DNA from: CAZYBC01 sp964645645
Lineage (GTDB): Bacteria > Patescibacteriota > Microgenomatia > UBA1400 > PJMF01
Assembly: GCA_964645645.1 (NCBI GenBank)
Contig: CAZYBC010000004.1
Span: 10,346 to 74,345 of the forward strand
Length of the DNA stretch: 64,000 bases
Reading direction: 5' to 3'
Shown here: in pieces, positions 14,465-24,456 of the stretch
Layout of the letters: the number at the start of each line of letters is the position of its first letter
Position numbering within the stretch: the first letter of the stretch is position 1
The notes under the pieces: model-generated
Database searches by the model: none
The model's input: only the letters and a program-made list of their open reading frames with translations
Told to the model about the DNA's origin: nothing
Made by a program: the position numbers and the translations under genes

Positions 14465-16210
14465 CTAGCTATTCTTCGTAAAAAGCACTGGAGTATTTGA
14501 TTGCGGGCAAACGCCCTCAATTATGTTTGTTTGAATCACTATGGGCATTGGAAATTCATTTCCCGTTAACAAGGCCTGCCCCCTTTTGAAGGTTGGTAAA
14601 AATGACAACAACCCTAAAGAACTATCTTGCACCGAATTCTTGATTGCCTCAATATCTCGGTCATTTATTAACCTATGAGCTATGAATGTTCCCATTTGAC
14701 TTAATACACCTGCAGGAATATCTGCTGGTCTTTGTGTGCTAAGGCATAAAAAAAGTCCAAATTTTCTAGATTCTTTTGCTAGCTTTGCAAATGCGTCTAG
14801 TCTGTATTCGTTAGAGTATTCATCTTTTACTCGATCACGTTCAAAAATTAGGTGGGCTTCATCTACCATTAACACAACTGGTTTCAATTTAAAATTTTTA
14901 AATACATCTAACTGCTTCCTCAATCCCTCAAGAAAAAACCTACCGATTGCATTACTAAATATATCCCTAGCATATGCATCAGTCGGAATTTGTGAAACGT
15001 CAAGCAAAAGCAATTTTTCGTTAGAATTATAAAATTCAATAAACTCATTCGCAAACTCTTTTAACTCACTTATCTTCTTAAAACCGAACAAAGTTGAAAT
15101 ACCATTCTTAACCCTTAAATTTGATATTCTTCTGACAAGGGATGTGCAATGATCCAGGTGTCCCATATTCTGACCACCCCATAAAGCATAATTTTTTTCA
15201 CCTTGTCTTGAACCAAATGCAGCGTCGTATACACACTCATACTCTATCTGCTTCATTAATTTTCCAATATCAAAGTCAGCGTATTCATCTTCGACTTGTT
15301 CAATATATTGTTCATACAAAGTGTTATATTTTACTTTTTCCAAATTTTCTTTAATTATGTACCCTTCCTTAACAATTTCGGATTCATCTGCAACTTTGGC
15401 CAACTTAAGACTTCTTATGGCTTGTTGCAAAATTGGTTCTTGAACTTGCCCAGATGGTCTAAAAAGTGCAAATAAATCAGATTCAGTCAACTTCTGATAT
15501 GGAAAATTTGTGTCCCCACCTTCTCCAAATTTTAACCTTCGTGTATATGTTTGTTTACCAAATACCTCAAATTCACCATTTGCGTCTATTAATACAATTT
15601 TGGAATTATTTTTTTTAACGAGTTCTTCAATTAATTTTGCTAAGGTATAACTCTTCCCACTACCAGTAGTGCCAACAATTGCACAATGTCTTGATAATAG
15701 CGCGTTTGCAGATACTCTGATTGCTTTAGCTGAATCAGAATCGAGCTTGGCTAGTTCAAGTAGATCTTGAGGCGAATTTTTATCGTTTGTCTTCTTGCCA
15801 AAATCTTTGATTAATTTTTCTAATAATGTAATTGGACAAGCATAGGCTTTTGCACCTATTTCGGGATATTGCTCTACGCCTGCGCCATTGTTCACTAAAC
15901 TAAATGAATCGAAAGATAATTGAAATTCAACGATTGCAACGGGATAAGAATTGCTTTTTTTAATTGCAGAACTGCTTTCATATGAAGAATTTTTATCCTG
16001 CAATACAACCTTGATAGTTTTCGCTAACAAACCATAACCATGCCCCTCAATCACCACATAATTACCAACGAGTCCACCCTGTAGGATTTCACCATCATAA
16101 TAAAATCTATCAAGTAATTTAGGAGATGGGAAACAAACGCTTGCTGTTGTAGGCGTAACAGAAGAAACATATCCAATGAACCGTTCACGATTAAAAGGGG
16201 ACGCCGTCAT
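14465..16210 (-). CDS. HerA-like ATPase (DUF87), partner of SIR2
   Basis: About 581 residues of the HerA/FtsK clade. A small N-terminal barrel (residues 10-60) is followed by Walker A GTTGSGKS (about 180-187), the family strand VLIDANGEF, Walker B VVLMVDEAH (about 445) and the arginine/sensor region LSTQRPADIPAGVLSQMG, then LINDRDIEAI. HerA forms a hexameric DNA-translocating ring. Its gene overlaps the end of the SIR2 gene by 20 nt, so the two are coupled; SIR2-HerA pairs are a known antiphage module in which the NAD-depleting SIR2 sits on the HerA ring. I used the ATG at 16210 rather than the TTG at 16216. Confidence 0.85.
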   Translation of the reverse strand: MTASPFNRERFIGYVSSVTPTTASVCFPSPKLLDRFYYDGEILQGGLVGNYVVIEGHGYGLLAKTIKVVLQDKNSSYESSSAIKKSNSYPVAIVEFQLSFDSFSLVNNGAGVEQYPEIGAKAYACPITLLEKLIKDFGKKTNDKNSPQDLLELAKLDSDSAKAIRVSANALLSRHCAIVGTTGSGKSYTLAKLIEELVKKNNSKIVLIDANGEFEVFGKQTYTRRLKFGEGGDTNFPYQKLTESDLFALFRPSGQVQEPILQQAIRSLKLAKVADESEIVKEGYIIKENLEKVKYNTLYEQYIEQVEDEYADFDIGKLMKQIEYECVYDAAFGSRQGEKNYALWGGQNMGHLDHCTSLVRRISNLRVKNGISTLFGFKKISELKEFANEFIEFYNSNEKLLLLDVSQIPTDAYARDIFSNAIGRFFLEGLRKQLDVFKNFKLKPVVLMVDEAHLIFERDRVKDEYSNEYRLDAFAKLAKESRKFGLFLCLSTQRPADIPAGVLSQMGTFIAHRLINDRDIEAIKNSVQDSSLGLLSFLPTFKRGQALLTGNEFPMPIVIQTNIIEGVCPQSNTPVLFTKNS

Positions 16211-17483
16211 CTTCAATGTCCTCTCTAGCAGGTTCTTTTATTAATATACCTTCATGTCTAGCTTCGAAAGTTTTTTCGGCCTCCTCATCAAAGTTAATTG
16301 GAATTTCATTAACAAATCTTTGAAAAGTATCAGCAATCAATGTGATGTTATTATTTGTTTGATCACTAATTTTTTTGTTGAACATCGACACAACTTCTTG
16401 AGAAGATTTTTCGTCAGTTATTTTTGGTGATACTATTGCTAATTCGAAATTGAGATTAGACTCCAATGCTTCTAAAACCGCTCGATTGATATGTAGATCA
16501 CTAAAACTATAGCCGATAACGAGCAAAACGGTATTTTCCTTTCTTAACGTCTGCTGAAACCTTGACATCATTTCAAAAAATGGCATTTGATAGCTTTGCT
16601 CGAATTTATGATTACTTGGGGGAATTATCATCGGATCATCGCTTGGTGTTTGGAGTCGTATAACTTGCGCTTTGTCTTCTGATCCTTCCCAATCTAAAGA
16701 ACCATGAAGTTTGAATAGTTGAAACACTTTTTCCTCATAATTTTCCTGGTCGTGAATTCTGTGATGTTCTCGTTTGACAATATCTAAGTCGAAATTTGAA
16801 CCATGAAAGACGGGTTTTCTAGTAAATGAAAACCCATCAACAATTGTGGCATTAATCATTTCACCTGCTTGCTCAAATAAAGTATCGTAATTCAATGTAT
16901 ATAGCTGTAATCTACGTTTGTTTGAACTGCGAGCAGATATGACACTTTTTAAAAATTTCTTATGTGGTGAATTATCATGTAAAAATAAATTGCATTCACT
17001 TTTAATCGTTTTTATTATTGATTGCTTGACTTCGATGCATAATGATACATTTTCTTTTGTTTCTTGTCGTATATCGTATTCATTAGCTGTAGAATACATC
17101 TCAAGTTTGCTAATGAATCGCTCAAGCTGAAAATTATCTTCTTTTTCATTTAACAAATTTTGAAGAGCAGACACCTTCTTTTCATCAATATTTTTTTTGC
17201 ATTCAACCCAAATTTGCCCAACAGTTTTACCAGTATATTTGGTAGATGTTGTATCTAGGCTCTTGCCTTTTTTATCTAAAGTGATGGATGTGCCAGCTCC
17301 AGTTAATACCACAAAGTTGTCAGCCAACAGCCACTCTTTTAATTTTTGAGATATTTCTTGATATGCTAATTTTATACTCGACTCATCAATATAAGTAGAA
17401 ACACCATCTGTTAATTTTACTTGGGCTTTTGAATTAGCTTTAATGCCAGTACTTGATTTGATCAGAGATAGAGTATCTCCCAT
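16191..17483 (-). CDS. SIR2-family NADase-like defence protein
   Basis: A 430-residue protein with the SIR2 fold marks: VVLTGAGTS (about 58-66, NAD binding), LYTLNYDTLFE, FKLHGSLDW and VIGYSFSDLHINRAV. This is the SIR2_2-like type found in bacterial defence proteins that cleave NAD+, rather than a protein deacetylase. It overlaps the HerA gene and follows hsdM after 32 nt on the same strand, so it is expressed with the restriction-modification genes. Predicted role: abortive infection by NAD depletion once the complex detects phage. The role is inferred from the known SIR2-HerA systems. Confidence 0.8.
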   Translation of the reverse strand: MGDTLSLIKSSTGIKANSKAQVKLTDGVSTYIDESSIKLAYQEISQKLKEWLLADNFVVLTGAGTSITLDKKGKSLDTTSTKYTGKTVGQIWVECKKNIDEKKVSALQNLLNEKEDNFQLERFISKLEMYSTANEYDIRQETKENVSLCIEVKQSIIKTIKSECNLFLHDNSPHKKFLKSVISARSSNKRRLQLYTLNYDTLFEQAGEMINATIVDGFSFTRKPVFHGSNFDLDIVKREHHRIHDQENYEEKVFQLFKLHGSLDWEGSEDKAQVIRLQTPSDDPMIIPPSNHKFEQSYQMPFFEMMSRFQQTLRKENTVLLVIGYSFSDLHINRAVLEALESNLNFELAIVSPKITDEKSSQEVVSMFNKKISDQTNNNITLIADTFQRFVNEIPINFDEEAEKTFEARHEGILIKEPAREDIEDDGVPF

Positions 17484-17515
17484 ATATTCCTCACTATCAT
17501 TTGTTAACTATTTAT

Positions 17516-18967
17516 TTAACTCGCTTTCACCAACGATGCCTCCAATTCCTCGAATTGCTCTAAGGCATTACGAAGGTTTTCGGTAATTTCAGCAAGTAAT
17601 ATCTCTGGCTCAGGTAGGTTTTCTAAATCTTCAAGCGATTCATCTTTAAGCCAAAAAATGTCCAAGCTCGTATTGTCACGCTTTATCAATTCGTCGTAAG
17701 AAAACATTTTGAAACGGTTGGTTTCAGAGCGTTCATGGCGATTGGTGGGGTTGTAGCAAGCAATGAAGTCCTCAAGGTCTTTTAAGGTCATCATATTTTG
17801 TTTTAAGGTGAAGTGTTTATTGGTTCTAAGATCGTAAAACCAAACCTCTTTTGTCCAAGGGTTTTCACTAGCTGGCTTTTTATCAAAAAAGATCACATTA
17901 GCCTTGACTCCATTGGCGTAAAAAATCCCAGTCGGTAATCGTAGGATGGTATGGACATCATAGTCATGCAGTAGCTTCTTGCGTATCGTTTCACCCGCGC
18001 CTGCTTCAAATAGTACATTGTCAGGAACTACCACCGCAGCACGACCACCAATTTTTAGTAGTGTTTTGATGTGTTGTAAAAAGTTTAATTGTTTGTTGGA
18101 AGTAGTCGCCCAAAAGTCTTCTCGCTCATAGGTTTGTTGTTCAGATTCAACCTCTCCAGCGGTATTGGTAATTTTAATACTGCTTTTTCGCCCGAAAGGT
18201 GGATTAGTTAATACCAAGTCGAATCTATCGCCAGGGTCAGAAATAAGGCTATCTCCTACAGTTACAGGGCTGTTTTCACCGCCTATGCCATGCAAGAACA
18301 AGTTCATAGCACACAGTCTGGCGGTATTATCGACAATATCCCAGCCTTTAAAGGTGTTATTTCGTACAAACATCTGTTGGTCGATATCAAGCTTATGGTG
18401 TTCGTTTAGGTATTCATTAGTTGCTAGGAAAAATCCACCGGTACCACAAGCCGGATCGCACACCGTTTGGCCTGGTTCTGGTCGCATAACCTCCACCATA
18501 GCTCGAATTAAAGCTCTAGGGGTAAAGTATTGCCCAGCTCCGCTTTTGGTATCTTGGGCATTTCGTTCAAGCAAACCTTCGTAGATTTCACCTTTAACGT
18601 CTACATCTAAGCCCATCCAAGTTTCACCATCGATCAAACTAACCAATCTTTTTAGTTTTGCAGGGTCTTGAATACGGTTTTGTGATTTACGGAAAATTAG
18701 GCCAAGTAAACCGCCTTCTTTTGAAAGCTCAAGCAAAATATGGCGATATTGTGCTTCAAGGTCAGTACCGTTGAGTTTAATTAAACTAGCCCAATCTAAA
18801 CCTTCTGGGATTATTGAGGCTCTTTTGGTTAGCTTTGTTTGTTCATCAGCCATTTTGAGGAATAGAAGATAGGTAAGCTGTTCGACGTAATCGCCATAGC
18901 TTACTCCGTCATCCAACAAAACAGTGCAAAATCCCCAAACTTTATTTACGATATTTGATTTTGTCAT
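17516..18967 (-). CDS. hsdM: type I restriction-modification DNA methyltransferase subunit HsdM
   Basis: A 483-residue N6-adenine methyltransferase. The N-terminal helical domain typical of HsdM precedes GAGQYFTPRALI, the SAM site CDPACGTGGF and the catalytic NPPFGRKS. It methylates one adenine on each strand of the target chosen by HsdS. It overlaps hsdS by 4 nt (ATGA). All motifs are intact, so methylation should be active even though hsdR is interrupted. Confidence 0.93.
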   Translation of the reverse strand: MTKSNIVNKVWGFCTVLLDDGVSYGDYVEQLTYLLFLKMADEQTKLTKRASIIPEGLDWASLIKLNGTDLEAQYRHILLELSKEGGLLGLIFRKSQNRIQDPAKLKRLVSLIDGETWMGLDVDVKGEIYEGLLERNAQDTKSGAGQYFTPRALIRAMVEVMRPEPGQTVCDPACGTGGFFLATNEYLNEHHKLDIDQQMFVRNNTFKGWDIVDNTARLCAMNLFLHGIGGENSPVTVGDSLISDPGDRFDLVLTNPPFGRKSSIKITNTAGEVESEQQTYEREDFWATTSNKQLNFLQHIKTLLKIGGRAAVVVPDNVLFEAGAGETIRKKLLHDYDVHTILRLPTGIFYANGVKANVIFFDKKPASENPWTKEVWFYDLRTNKHFTLKQNMMTLKDLEDFIACYNPTNRHERSETNRFKMFSYDELIKRDNTSLDIFWLKDESLEDLENLPEPEILLAEITENLRNALEQFEELEASLVKAS

Positions 18968-20109
18968 ACTAATTTCCCTTCAAAAGCTTGTTTTAAAATT
19001 GATTGCTTAAGTTGATTGGTTTTTATTTTTGTCATTTGTAATAAGTTATTCAAATACGCTACTTTCGAAGATATTTCTTCATATTCTAAGTATGCCTGTT
19101 CAACTGTTTTTCTTTCTGGTACCGGCACACATATTCTTGCAAGAGTTGATTGACTAATAGTGTTTTGCCCGGCCGATGACACCTTGTTTAGCTGAACAAA
19201 CTTTCTCATCTTCGAAGTATTCATATACATCTGTACCCACTCAGCTAGATAAGGTTGTTTTAATCGAAATCGAATAAAATGATCACAGAATGCAATATCA
19301 CCATCTAGCCTATTACATAAAATCATTCGTCCAACAAAATTAGTACTCCCGTTAACACGGATGCACAATAAATCGTTTTCAGATAATTTATATTTTTCAA
19401 TTTCGTTTTGATCTAATAAAATTGATCTTGTTTTTGTTAAATCTAATTTTTGGTCACTAATATCTGCCAACCTAACAACAACAGTATTTATTCCTGTTGT
19501 CCCAGAACGTTTGCTAATACCATTTTGAGATAGTTCAAATAATTCAGGAAATGTAATCAAATTTGAACTTGGTTGAACATTGTTAAACAATCTTTCAAGC
19601 CATGAAGCTCTATATGTTTCTGTTTCTATAATTAATTTTTTTATTTCACCTATATTTACATCAATCACTGAAAACAGCTCTTCAATTTTATCGACGATTT
19701 TTTGTTGGTCATCTATTGGAGGGAGTGGAATTTGTAAGGGTGACAAATTAGTCCGAGTAATTTGCGGCTGTGCTGAACCTGAAATTACTTTTGAAAAATC
19801 AGAGCCTATCAAAGCGTATTTTAAAAACAACTTATTAAGGTTATCAGTTTTTGGTTTTGCAACCATTGAATTACCTGTAATCCACGAAAACGCTTCACTA
19901 AAATTTATCGTTCCACAAGTTGCCCCACGACAAGTAATACAAACCTGTTCATCTTCATGATTGTATTGGTCATAATATCCTATGACGCCATTAGCGCCAT
20001 AAACCTTATATTTCCCATATTTTAAAATTTGCTTTGATGTAATAGTTTTGGGTTGGTATAAATCACACACATCCCCCAAACTTACTTTTTTATAAATACT
20101 ATTTGTCAT
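18964..20109 (-). CDS. hsdS: type I restriction-modification specificity subunit HsdS
   Basis: A 381-residue protein with two target-recognition domains, each followed by a conserved helix (KIVDKIEELFSVIDVNIGEI near residue 140, and LNNLLQMTKIKTNQLKQSIL at the end). Motifs ITRTNLSPLQIPLPP and ISQSTLARICVPVPE mark the ends of the two domains. It sets the bipartite DNA sequence recognised by the methylase/nuclease complex. It overlaps both neighbours by 4 nt (ATGA). The C-terminal helix ends in LKQAFEGKLV, the common HsdS terminus. Confidence 0.92.
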   Translation of the reverse strand: MTNSIYKKVSLGDVCDLYQPKTITSKQILKYGKYKVYGANGVIGYYDQYNHEDEQVCITCRGATCGTINFSEAFSWITGNSMVAKPKTDNLNKLFLKYALIGSDFSKVISGSAQPQITRTNLSPLQIPLPPIDDQQKIVDKIEELFSVIDVNIGEIKKLIIETETYRASWLERLFNNVQPSSNLITFPELFELSQNGISKRSGTTGINTVVVRLADISDQKLDLTKTRSILLDQNEIEKYKLSENDLLCIRVNGSTNFVGRMILCNRLDGDIAFCDHFIRFRLKQPYLAEWVQMYMNTSKMRKFVQLNKVSSAGQNTISQSTLARICVPVPERKTVEQAYLEYEEISSKVAYLNNLLQMTKIKTNQLKQSILKQAFEGKLV

Positions 20110-21374
20110 ATCACTAAATAACTATTCAATTCATTTGTAATCTGCTCTAGTTGCCCGCCAAACACCTCATGAGCCTTAAAGATACCACCCCTATCTCTGA
20201 ATGGAGGTAACTCAAAACTAGTGATTTCTCCATTAAGCTGAATTGAGCCATTGATTGCCACAAAGTCTTTAATCATTTTAAGCCAAAAAAGTTGATCGTC
20301 AGAAAATTGCATACCTTTGGCATGAGTATCATCCAGCCATTTTTGGAATCGCTCTTCAACTGTAGTGGGGAATGGTTCGAGGTCTTGGGATTTATCTACC
20401 GCAAATCGGACTAAGGAAACAATGTTAGTTAACACTCGATCTGGCCTGGCATTTCTGACCTTTGATTTATACAGCTCTCGATATGCATTCCATAGCTGAT
20501 CATTGGTGAATCTGACATTGGCATGAAGCAACCTATCTCGAAGTTCCTTAATTTCTTGGAAGGTCAAAGCCTGTTTTTTGTACGGCTTGTTAAAGATAAT
20601 TTGCAAGGCAGTAATTTCATCTTGATTTTGTTTGATGTACTCCTCAAAACTTTGGACTAATTCTTGTGGGGCGATTGGTTCGGGCTTCGGAACGTCAATC
20701 GGATTGTCTGGGGATAGGTCAATCACTATTTCATTGCGTTGTTTAATATCGAGCATTAACTGTCTAAAGTCGGGATTATCGAAATAATTTAGAGCCTCTT
20801 GTTTCTGTTGTTGCTTTTGCTCATCAGTGCCAGCTTTGTCAGGGTCGATCACATCTAAAAGTTCGTGAGCCACTTGTTTTAAGGTAACTCCATTATTGGC
20901 TTGTTGTAGTTCGTCTTTATCGGAATCAGATAATGATTGTTCAAATTTGGAAATACGACCAGCCAGAGAGGCAATCCCATCATCATCAATGGTTCTTAGG
21001 GCTGCACTTTCAAGCAAGGATTTGAATGACACAAATGGTTGACGCTCAAGAGTACGAGAATCAGTTTTTACGCTTTCAGTTACCCCAACAGCATCAAAAA
21101 TTACAAATCTGTTTTTGTAATCTGCATCAGGTGTGACAGCTTTAAGGTCATCCTCGCCAATGGTACGAGTCCCTCGACCCTTCATCTGCTCAAAATAAAC
21201 TCGGGATTTGACATCACGCATAAAGATCAAGCACTCAAGGGGTTTGATGTCGGTACCAGTCGAAATCATATCAACCGTAACGGCTATACGTGGGAAATAT
21301 GAATTGCGGAAACTTTGAATTAAATCTTCGACGTTTTCGCCTGTTCGGTAGGTAATCTTTTTTGCAAACTGATT
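20106..21374 (-). pseudogene. hsdR: hsdR, downstream part after in-frame stop
   Basis: This stretch continues the HsdR frame directly after the TGA at 21375-21377: NQFAKKITYRTGENVEDLIQ, then DMISTGTDIKPLECLIFMRD and FEQMKGRGTRTIG (helicase motifs V and VI), followed by the C-terminal helical region that docks to HsdM. Re-initiation at the ATG at 21269 would give a 387-residue fragment without helicase motifs I-III. The C-terminal end overlaps hsdS. Nothing else in it is damaged, so the interruption is recent or tolerated. Confidence 0.8.
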
Positions 21375-22814
21375 TCATTTACCAAATACTTCACGCACGA
21401 TATGAACAATCTCCTCTGCATGGTTATCATCTTTGGCAAAAATCAAAGTTTTGGGAACAGTTTCACGATCAGGGAAAATATCAGGCAACCAGTTTTTGAA
21501 TACTCGTATAACAGTTCTAATCTGATCGGGGGCAACTACACTTCGATCAAGCTGACTAGCTTCATAGGTTAAATCTTCATCTAATTGCTCCCATCTAAGT
21601 TTTCTAGTTTGACGATCACGAACATCAACAAAAGTGCCTTGATTGATGGTATTACCTTGCTCACCAATTTGAGTTTTGATGCGGTATACGTCGTAACCAA
21701 CGTTAATTCCATCAGCTACAGCACGTTCATGAGAATACTCCATGATGAGATTGCTATTGAAAAAGCCTACCGTATGTTTTGATGGCGTGGCAGTTAATCC
21801 TATTAGAGTAGCGTCAAAATACTCAAGGACTTGTCGCCAAAGGTTATAAATAGAGCGATGGCATTCGTCGGTTACAATAAAGTCAAAGGTTTCGATAGGT
21901 AGTTTAGGATTGTATTCAACTGGTGCATTATCTTCGTAACTAAAAGCAGGTGGATTATCAAATTGTGAACCTTCTTCCAATGTTTCATCAAAATCTTGAT
22001 TTCCTGAAAGAATTGAGTACATGCGTTGGATGGTGCCAATGCAAACTTTACTAACCGGATCAATGCTGGGGCTTTTAAGATGCTGAACGTTGTATAGCTC
22101 GGTAAACTTGCGGCCATCATCGGGAACGGTAAACTTTTGGAATTCTTTGAGTGTTTGTCTGCCCAAGTTGCCACGATCGACTAAAAATAAAATACGTTTG
22201 GCTTTGCCATATTTAAGCAATCGGTAAATAAACGAAGTAGCAGTAAAAGTTTTACCACTACCTGTGGCCATTTGAAGTAAAGCTCGGGGATCGTCTTTGG
22301 CCAATGATTTTTCAAGATTGGTGATAGCCTCAATCTGACAATCACGAAGGCCAACCACGTTTAATTCTGGGAATTTTTGCAAACGACCTCTGAGGGTTGA
22401 GTCATCTTGCACCCATTCAAGTAATGTTTCTGGTTTATGGAAGGCGAACAAGCGTCTGGATCTAGGTTGTGGATCACGTTCATTTCGAAAAAAAGTTTCT
22501 GTTCCAGTACTTTCGTAAGCAAATGGTAGGTTTTCATCCACCTTGGGTAAATTTGGATCGGTACTGGTAATGTACTTGCCAGATTGTTCGGCAACACCGC
22601 TAAGGGTAGTGCCTGCCGCTTTGGCTTCGACTACACCCACTGCTTTTCGATCAACAAAAAGCATGTAATCGGCTGGTCCTTTTTGGGTTGGAAATTCTCT
22701 TACAGCAACACCTAATTTTGCTCCTAGATTTAATCTGGAGCGATCTTGAATATCCCATCCTGCCTGGATGAGTAATTTATCGATATCTTGTCGTGCTATT
22801 TCTTCTGGTGTCAT
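21375..22814 (-). pseudogene. hsdR: hsdR, upstream part ending at an in-frame TGA
   Basis: 479 codons of a type I restriction subunit: an N-terminal nuclease domain (GPADYMLFVDRKAVGVVEAK gives the D...ExK core), Walker A MATGSGKT, the DEAD-type box TDECH, and LTATPSKHT. The frame stops at VFGK-TGA-NQFAKKIT, where HsdR proteins usually read FGKGN(D/E)F. A single GGA-to-TGA change would explain it, and the frame is unchanged on both sides. The full gene would be 902 codons, a normal HsdR size. Restriction is therefore probably off. The start ATG follows a weak AGGA. Confidence 0.85.
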
Positions 22815-22847
22815 ACATATAGTTTCCTGAAAACTGAAGTACTGACA

Positions 22848-22853
22848 ATTATA
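22848..22853 (-). promoter_or_regulatory. -10 box of the R-M/SIR2/HerA operon
   Basis: TATAAT on the minus strand 33 nt before the hsdR ATG, with AGGAAA between. It is the only good promoter in front of the five defence genes, whose spacing (4-nt overlaps, a 32-nt gap, a 20-nt overlap) fits one transcript. Confidence 0.5.
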
Positions 22854-22985
22854 GCTCTTAGCCTGGGATAATAAAAGAATACAAGTTTACCTCTAAAAAA
22901 TACCTTTTTTGGGGTGGAGTAAGAGAGGTTGTTAGAAATTTAATTCCTCAGCTCAATCCCTATTTTCTCACACTAACAAGCTTTT

Positions 22986-23029
22986 GAAAAAAAAATAGCT
23001 GCAAAAAGTTGGTCAGACTTTTTGCAGCT
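22986..23029 (-). terminator. intrinsic terminator of the 23050-23418 gene
   Basis: A 13-bp stem AGCTGCAAAAAGT/ACTTTTTGCAGCT (22997-23029) is followed on the minus strand by a run of about nine T. A strong Rho-independent terminator directly after the small membrane gene. Confidence 0.85.
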
Positions 23030-23049
23030 TGAAGTGATCTGATACCGCG

Positions 23050-23418
23050 CTACTGTTTTTTACGCCAGTTGCGATACCAGATCATAAATGGCAAACCAAT
23101 TAATAAGGCAGCCCCGCCAGCGAAGTAAAAAATCCAGTGGAAACTGAGTCCCATCTCGATTCCTCCTAAGCCAGCGATTAGAATCAACACAAACCACAAC
23201 CTAAATTGCAGGTCTTGATCGTGTTTAACTCTAGCGTCAACTGCTTTTGCTCCCTTCATGCTCAAAGCAAACCACCCACGAATTAACAACCCAACTACGA
23301 TACCTCCCACTGCTGACCGAGCAAAGGGAAAGCTACCACCGTATGGAGTCATTAAAAAAATGAGCGCCGCAAGAGCAGAGAGAACTGAGAAAACGTTCAC
23401 CTCCTGCTTTGGTGTCAT
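23050..23418 (-). CDS. small four-TM membrane protein, unknown function
   Basis: About 122 residues, with hydrophobic segments near residues 12-30, 36-52, 70-90 and 95-112 and a basic tail (WYRNWRKKQ). I do not recognise a family. The perfect Shine-Dalgarno AAGGAGGT lies just before the ATG at 23418; the GTG at 23427 is part of that site and is not the start. Base composition is richer in G+C than in neighbouring genes, and the strong Shine-Dalgarno plus strong terminator resemble the operon at 63052-63754. It lies alone between the defence operon and two tRNA genes. Confidence 0.7.
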   Translation of the reverse strand: MTPKQEVNVFSVLSALAALIFLMTPYGGSFPFARSAVGGIVVGLLIRGWFALSMKGAKAVDARVKHDQDLQFRLWFVLILIAGLGGIEMGLSFHWIFYFAGGAALLIGLPFMIWYRNWRKKQ

Positions 23419-23528
23419 TTCTAACACCTCCTTAGTTGCCGTAAGATTTGCTTTGCGCTAACGCATCGCCACAGCAACTAATAATTATTATATCAAGTAA
23501 AAGCTTAAAAGTAAATATTATAGGATAT

Positions 23529-23607
23529 TGGGGTGGCTGACGAGACTTGAACTCGCGACCTCCGCTTTCACAGAGCGGCGCTCTAAACCAACTGAGCTAC
23601 AACCACC
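23529..23607 (-). tRNA. tRNA-His (GTG)
   Basis: Cloverleaf on the minus strand with anticodon loop CTGTGAA (anticodon GTG). It has the extra 5' G (G-1) opposite C73 that marks tRNA-His, and an encoded CCA end. The T-arm GCGAG-TTCAAGT-CTCGT and D-arm GCTC/GAGC are intact. Confidence 0.95.
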
Positions 23608-23683
23608 ATATAAATGTTAACTGATTAATTTCAGCTAACTTTATTTTTAAAAAAGTCTAAAAGATTTTTCTAAGACTTTTCTG

Positions 23684-23757
23684 TACGCCAAGTAGGACTC
23701 GAACCTGCGACCTACTGCTTAGAAGGCAGTCGCTCTATCCAGCTGAGCTATTGGCGC
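23684..23757 (-). tRNA. tRNA-Arg (TCT)
   Basis: A 74-nt cloverleaf on the minus strand. The anticodon stem ACTGC/GCAGT holds loop CTTCTAA, giving anticodon TCT, which reads AGA/AGG. The acceptor GCGCCAA pairs with TTGGCGT, and CCA is not encoded. It lies 77 nt upstream of tRNA-His on the same strand, possibly co-transcribed. Confidence 0.93.
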
Positions 23758-23840
23758 GTGTTTAGGTTAAATAACTAAAAAGCATTTAACCTGCATATTT
23801 TCTCAGAAAAACGTGTTTTTTTCTACTGTTAAATAAAAAC

Positions 23841-24428
23841 TTACTGATTAGCTTCTCCTAGCACAAACCCTTTAGCCTGCCCAAATTGCAAAAAACCATT
23901 AAAATCTAATTTTGTATTACTAATTTTAGAATCAGCAAAATTAGTTCTAAGAATGCTAGCACCACTTAAATCTGCCTTAGCCAAAATGCAATTTTCAAAG
24001 CTGGCTCCATCTAATTTAGCCAAAGAAAAATTAGCTTCTGACAGATCACATTTCATAAAGATACTATTACTCAAATCGCTTTTAGAAAAATTAGTTTTTT
24101 GTAATTTAGCCATTACTTTTAAATTTTTATCTCCAGATTTTAGTTTGTAAAAAATAGCGTTTTCAATTAAACATTCTTCAAAACTGCATTCCTTAAAGTT
24201 AACTTCGGAAAAATCTAAATAACTTAATTTTGATTCTACAAATTTGCAAAATTCAAAAGCACTCATATCAAAAACCACTTCACTAAAATCACAATTCTGA
24301 AAAACGCAGTGCTTAAAAAATGACAGTCTTAAATTGACCTTACTAAATTTACAGTCAATAAAATTATCTTTTTCAAAATTTTCTCCGCTGAGTTCTGAAA
24401 TATTAAATTGTTTATGACGATAAAACAT
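23841..24428 (-). CDS. pentapeptide-repeat protein
   Basis: A 195-residue protein built almost entirely of pentapeptide repeats (for example NFSKSDLSNSIF, CDLSEANFSLAKLDGASF and AKADLSGASILRTNF), which coil into a square right-handed helix. Cys and Phe at repeat positions are frequent. Such proteins range from gyrase-protecting DNA mimics (Qnr, MfpA) to proteins of unknown role; nothing here decides. TATTAT lies 6 nt before the ATG, so the mRNA is probably leaderless. It is divergent from uvrB. Confidence 0.85.
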   Translation of the reverse strand: MFYRHKQFNISELSGENFEKDNFIDCKFSKVNLRLSFFKHCVFQNCDFSEVVFDMSAFEFCKFVESKLSYLDFSEVNFKECSFEECLIENAIFYKLKSGDKNLKVMAKLQKTNFSKSDLSNSIFMKCDLSEANFSLAKLDGASFENCILAKADLSGASILRTNFADSKISNTKLDFNGFLQFGQAKGFVLGEANQ

Positions 24429-24456
24429 AAGACTATAATATCACTCTTTTATACGC

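Noticed and set aside
14370..14483. Short frame resembling the first helix of an IclR regulator (MQSVERILAVFDD)
   Set aside because: Only 37 codons, overlapping the end of the HerA gene, with no helix-turn-helix following. The likeness is too short to support a gene.
21375..21377. In-frame TGA at a glycine position as evidence for genetic code 25 (TGA = Gly)
   Set aside because: Only one such TGA is seen in 64 kb. hsdR and hsdS end in TGA through ATGA overlaps, and long genes such as uvrA, lon and clpB have no in-frame TGA. A point mutation is simpler.
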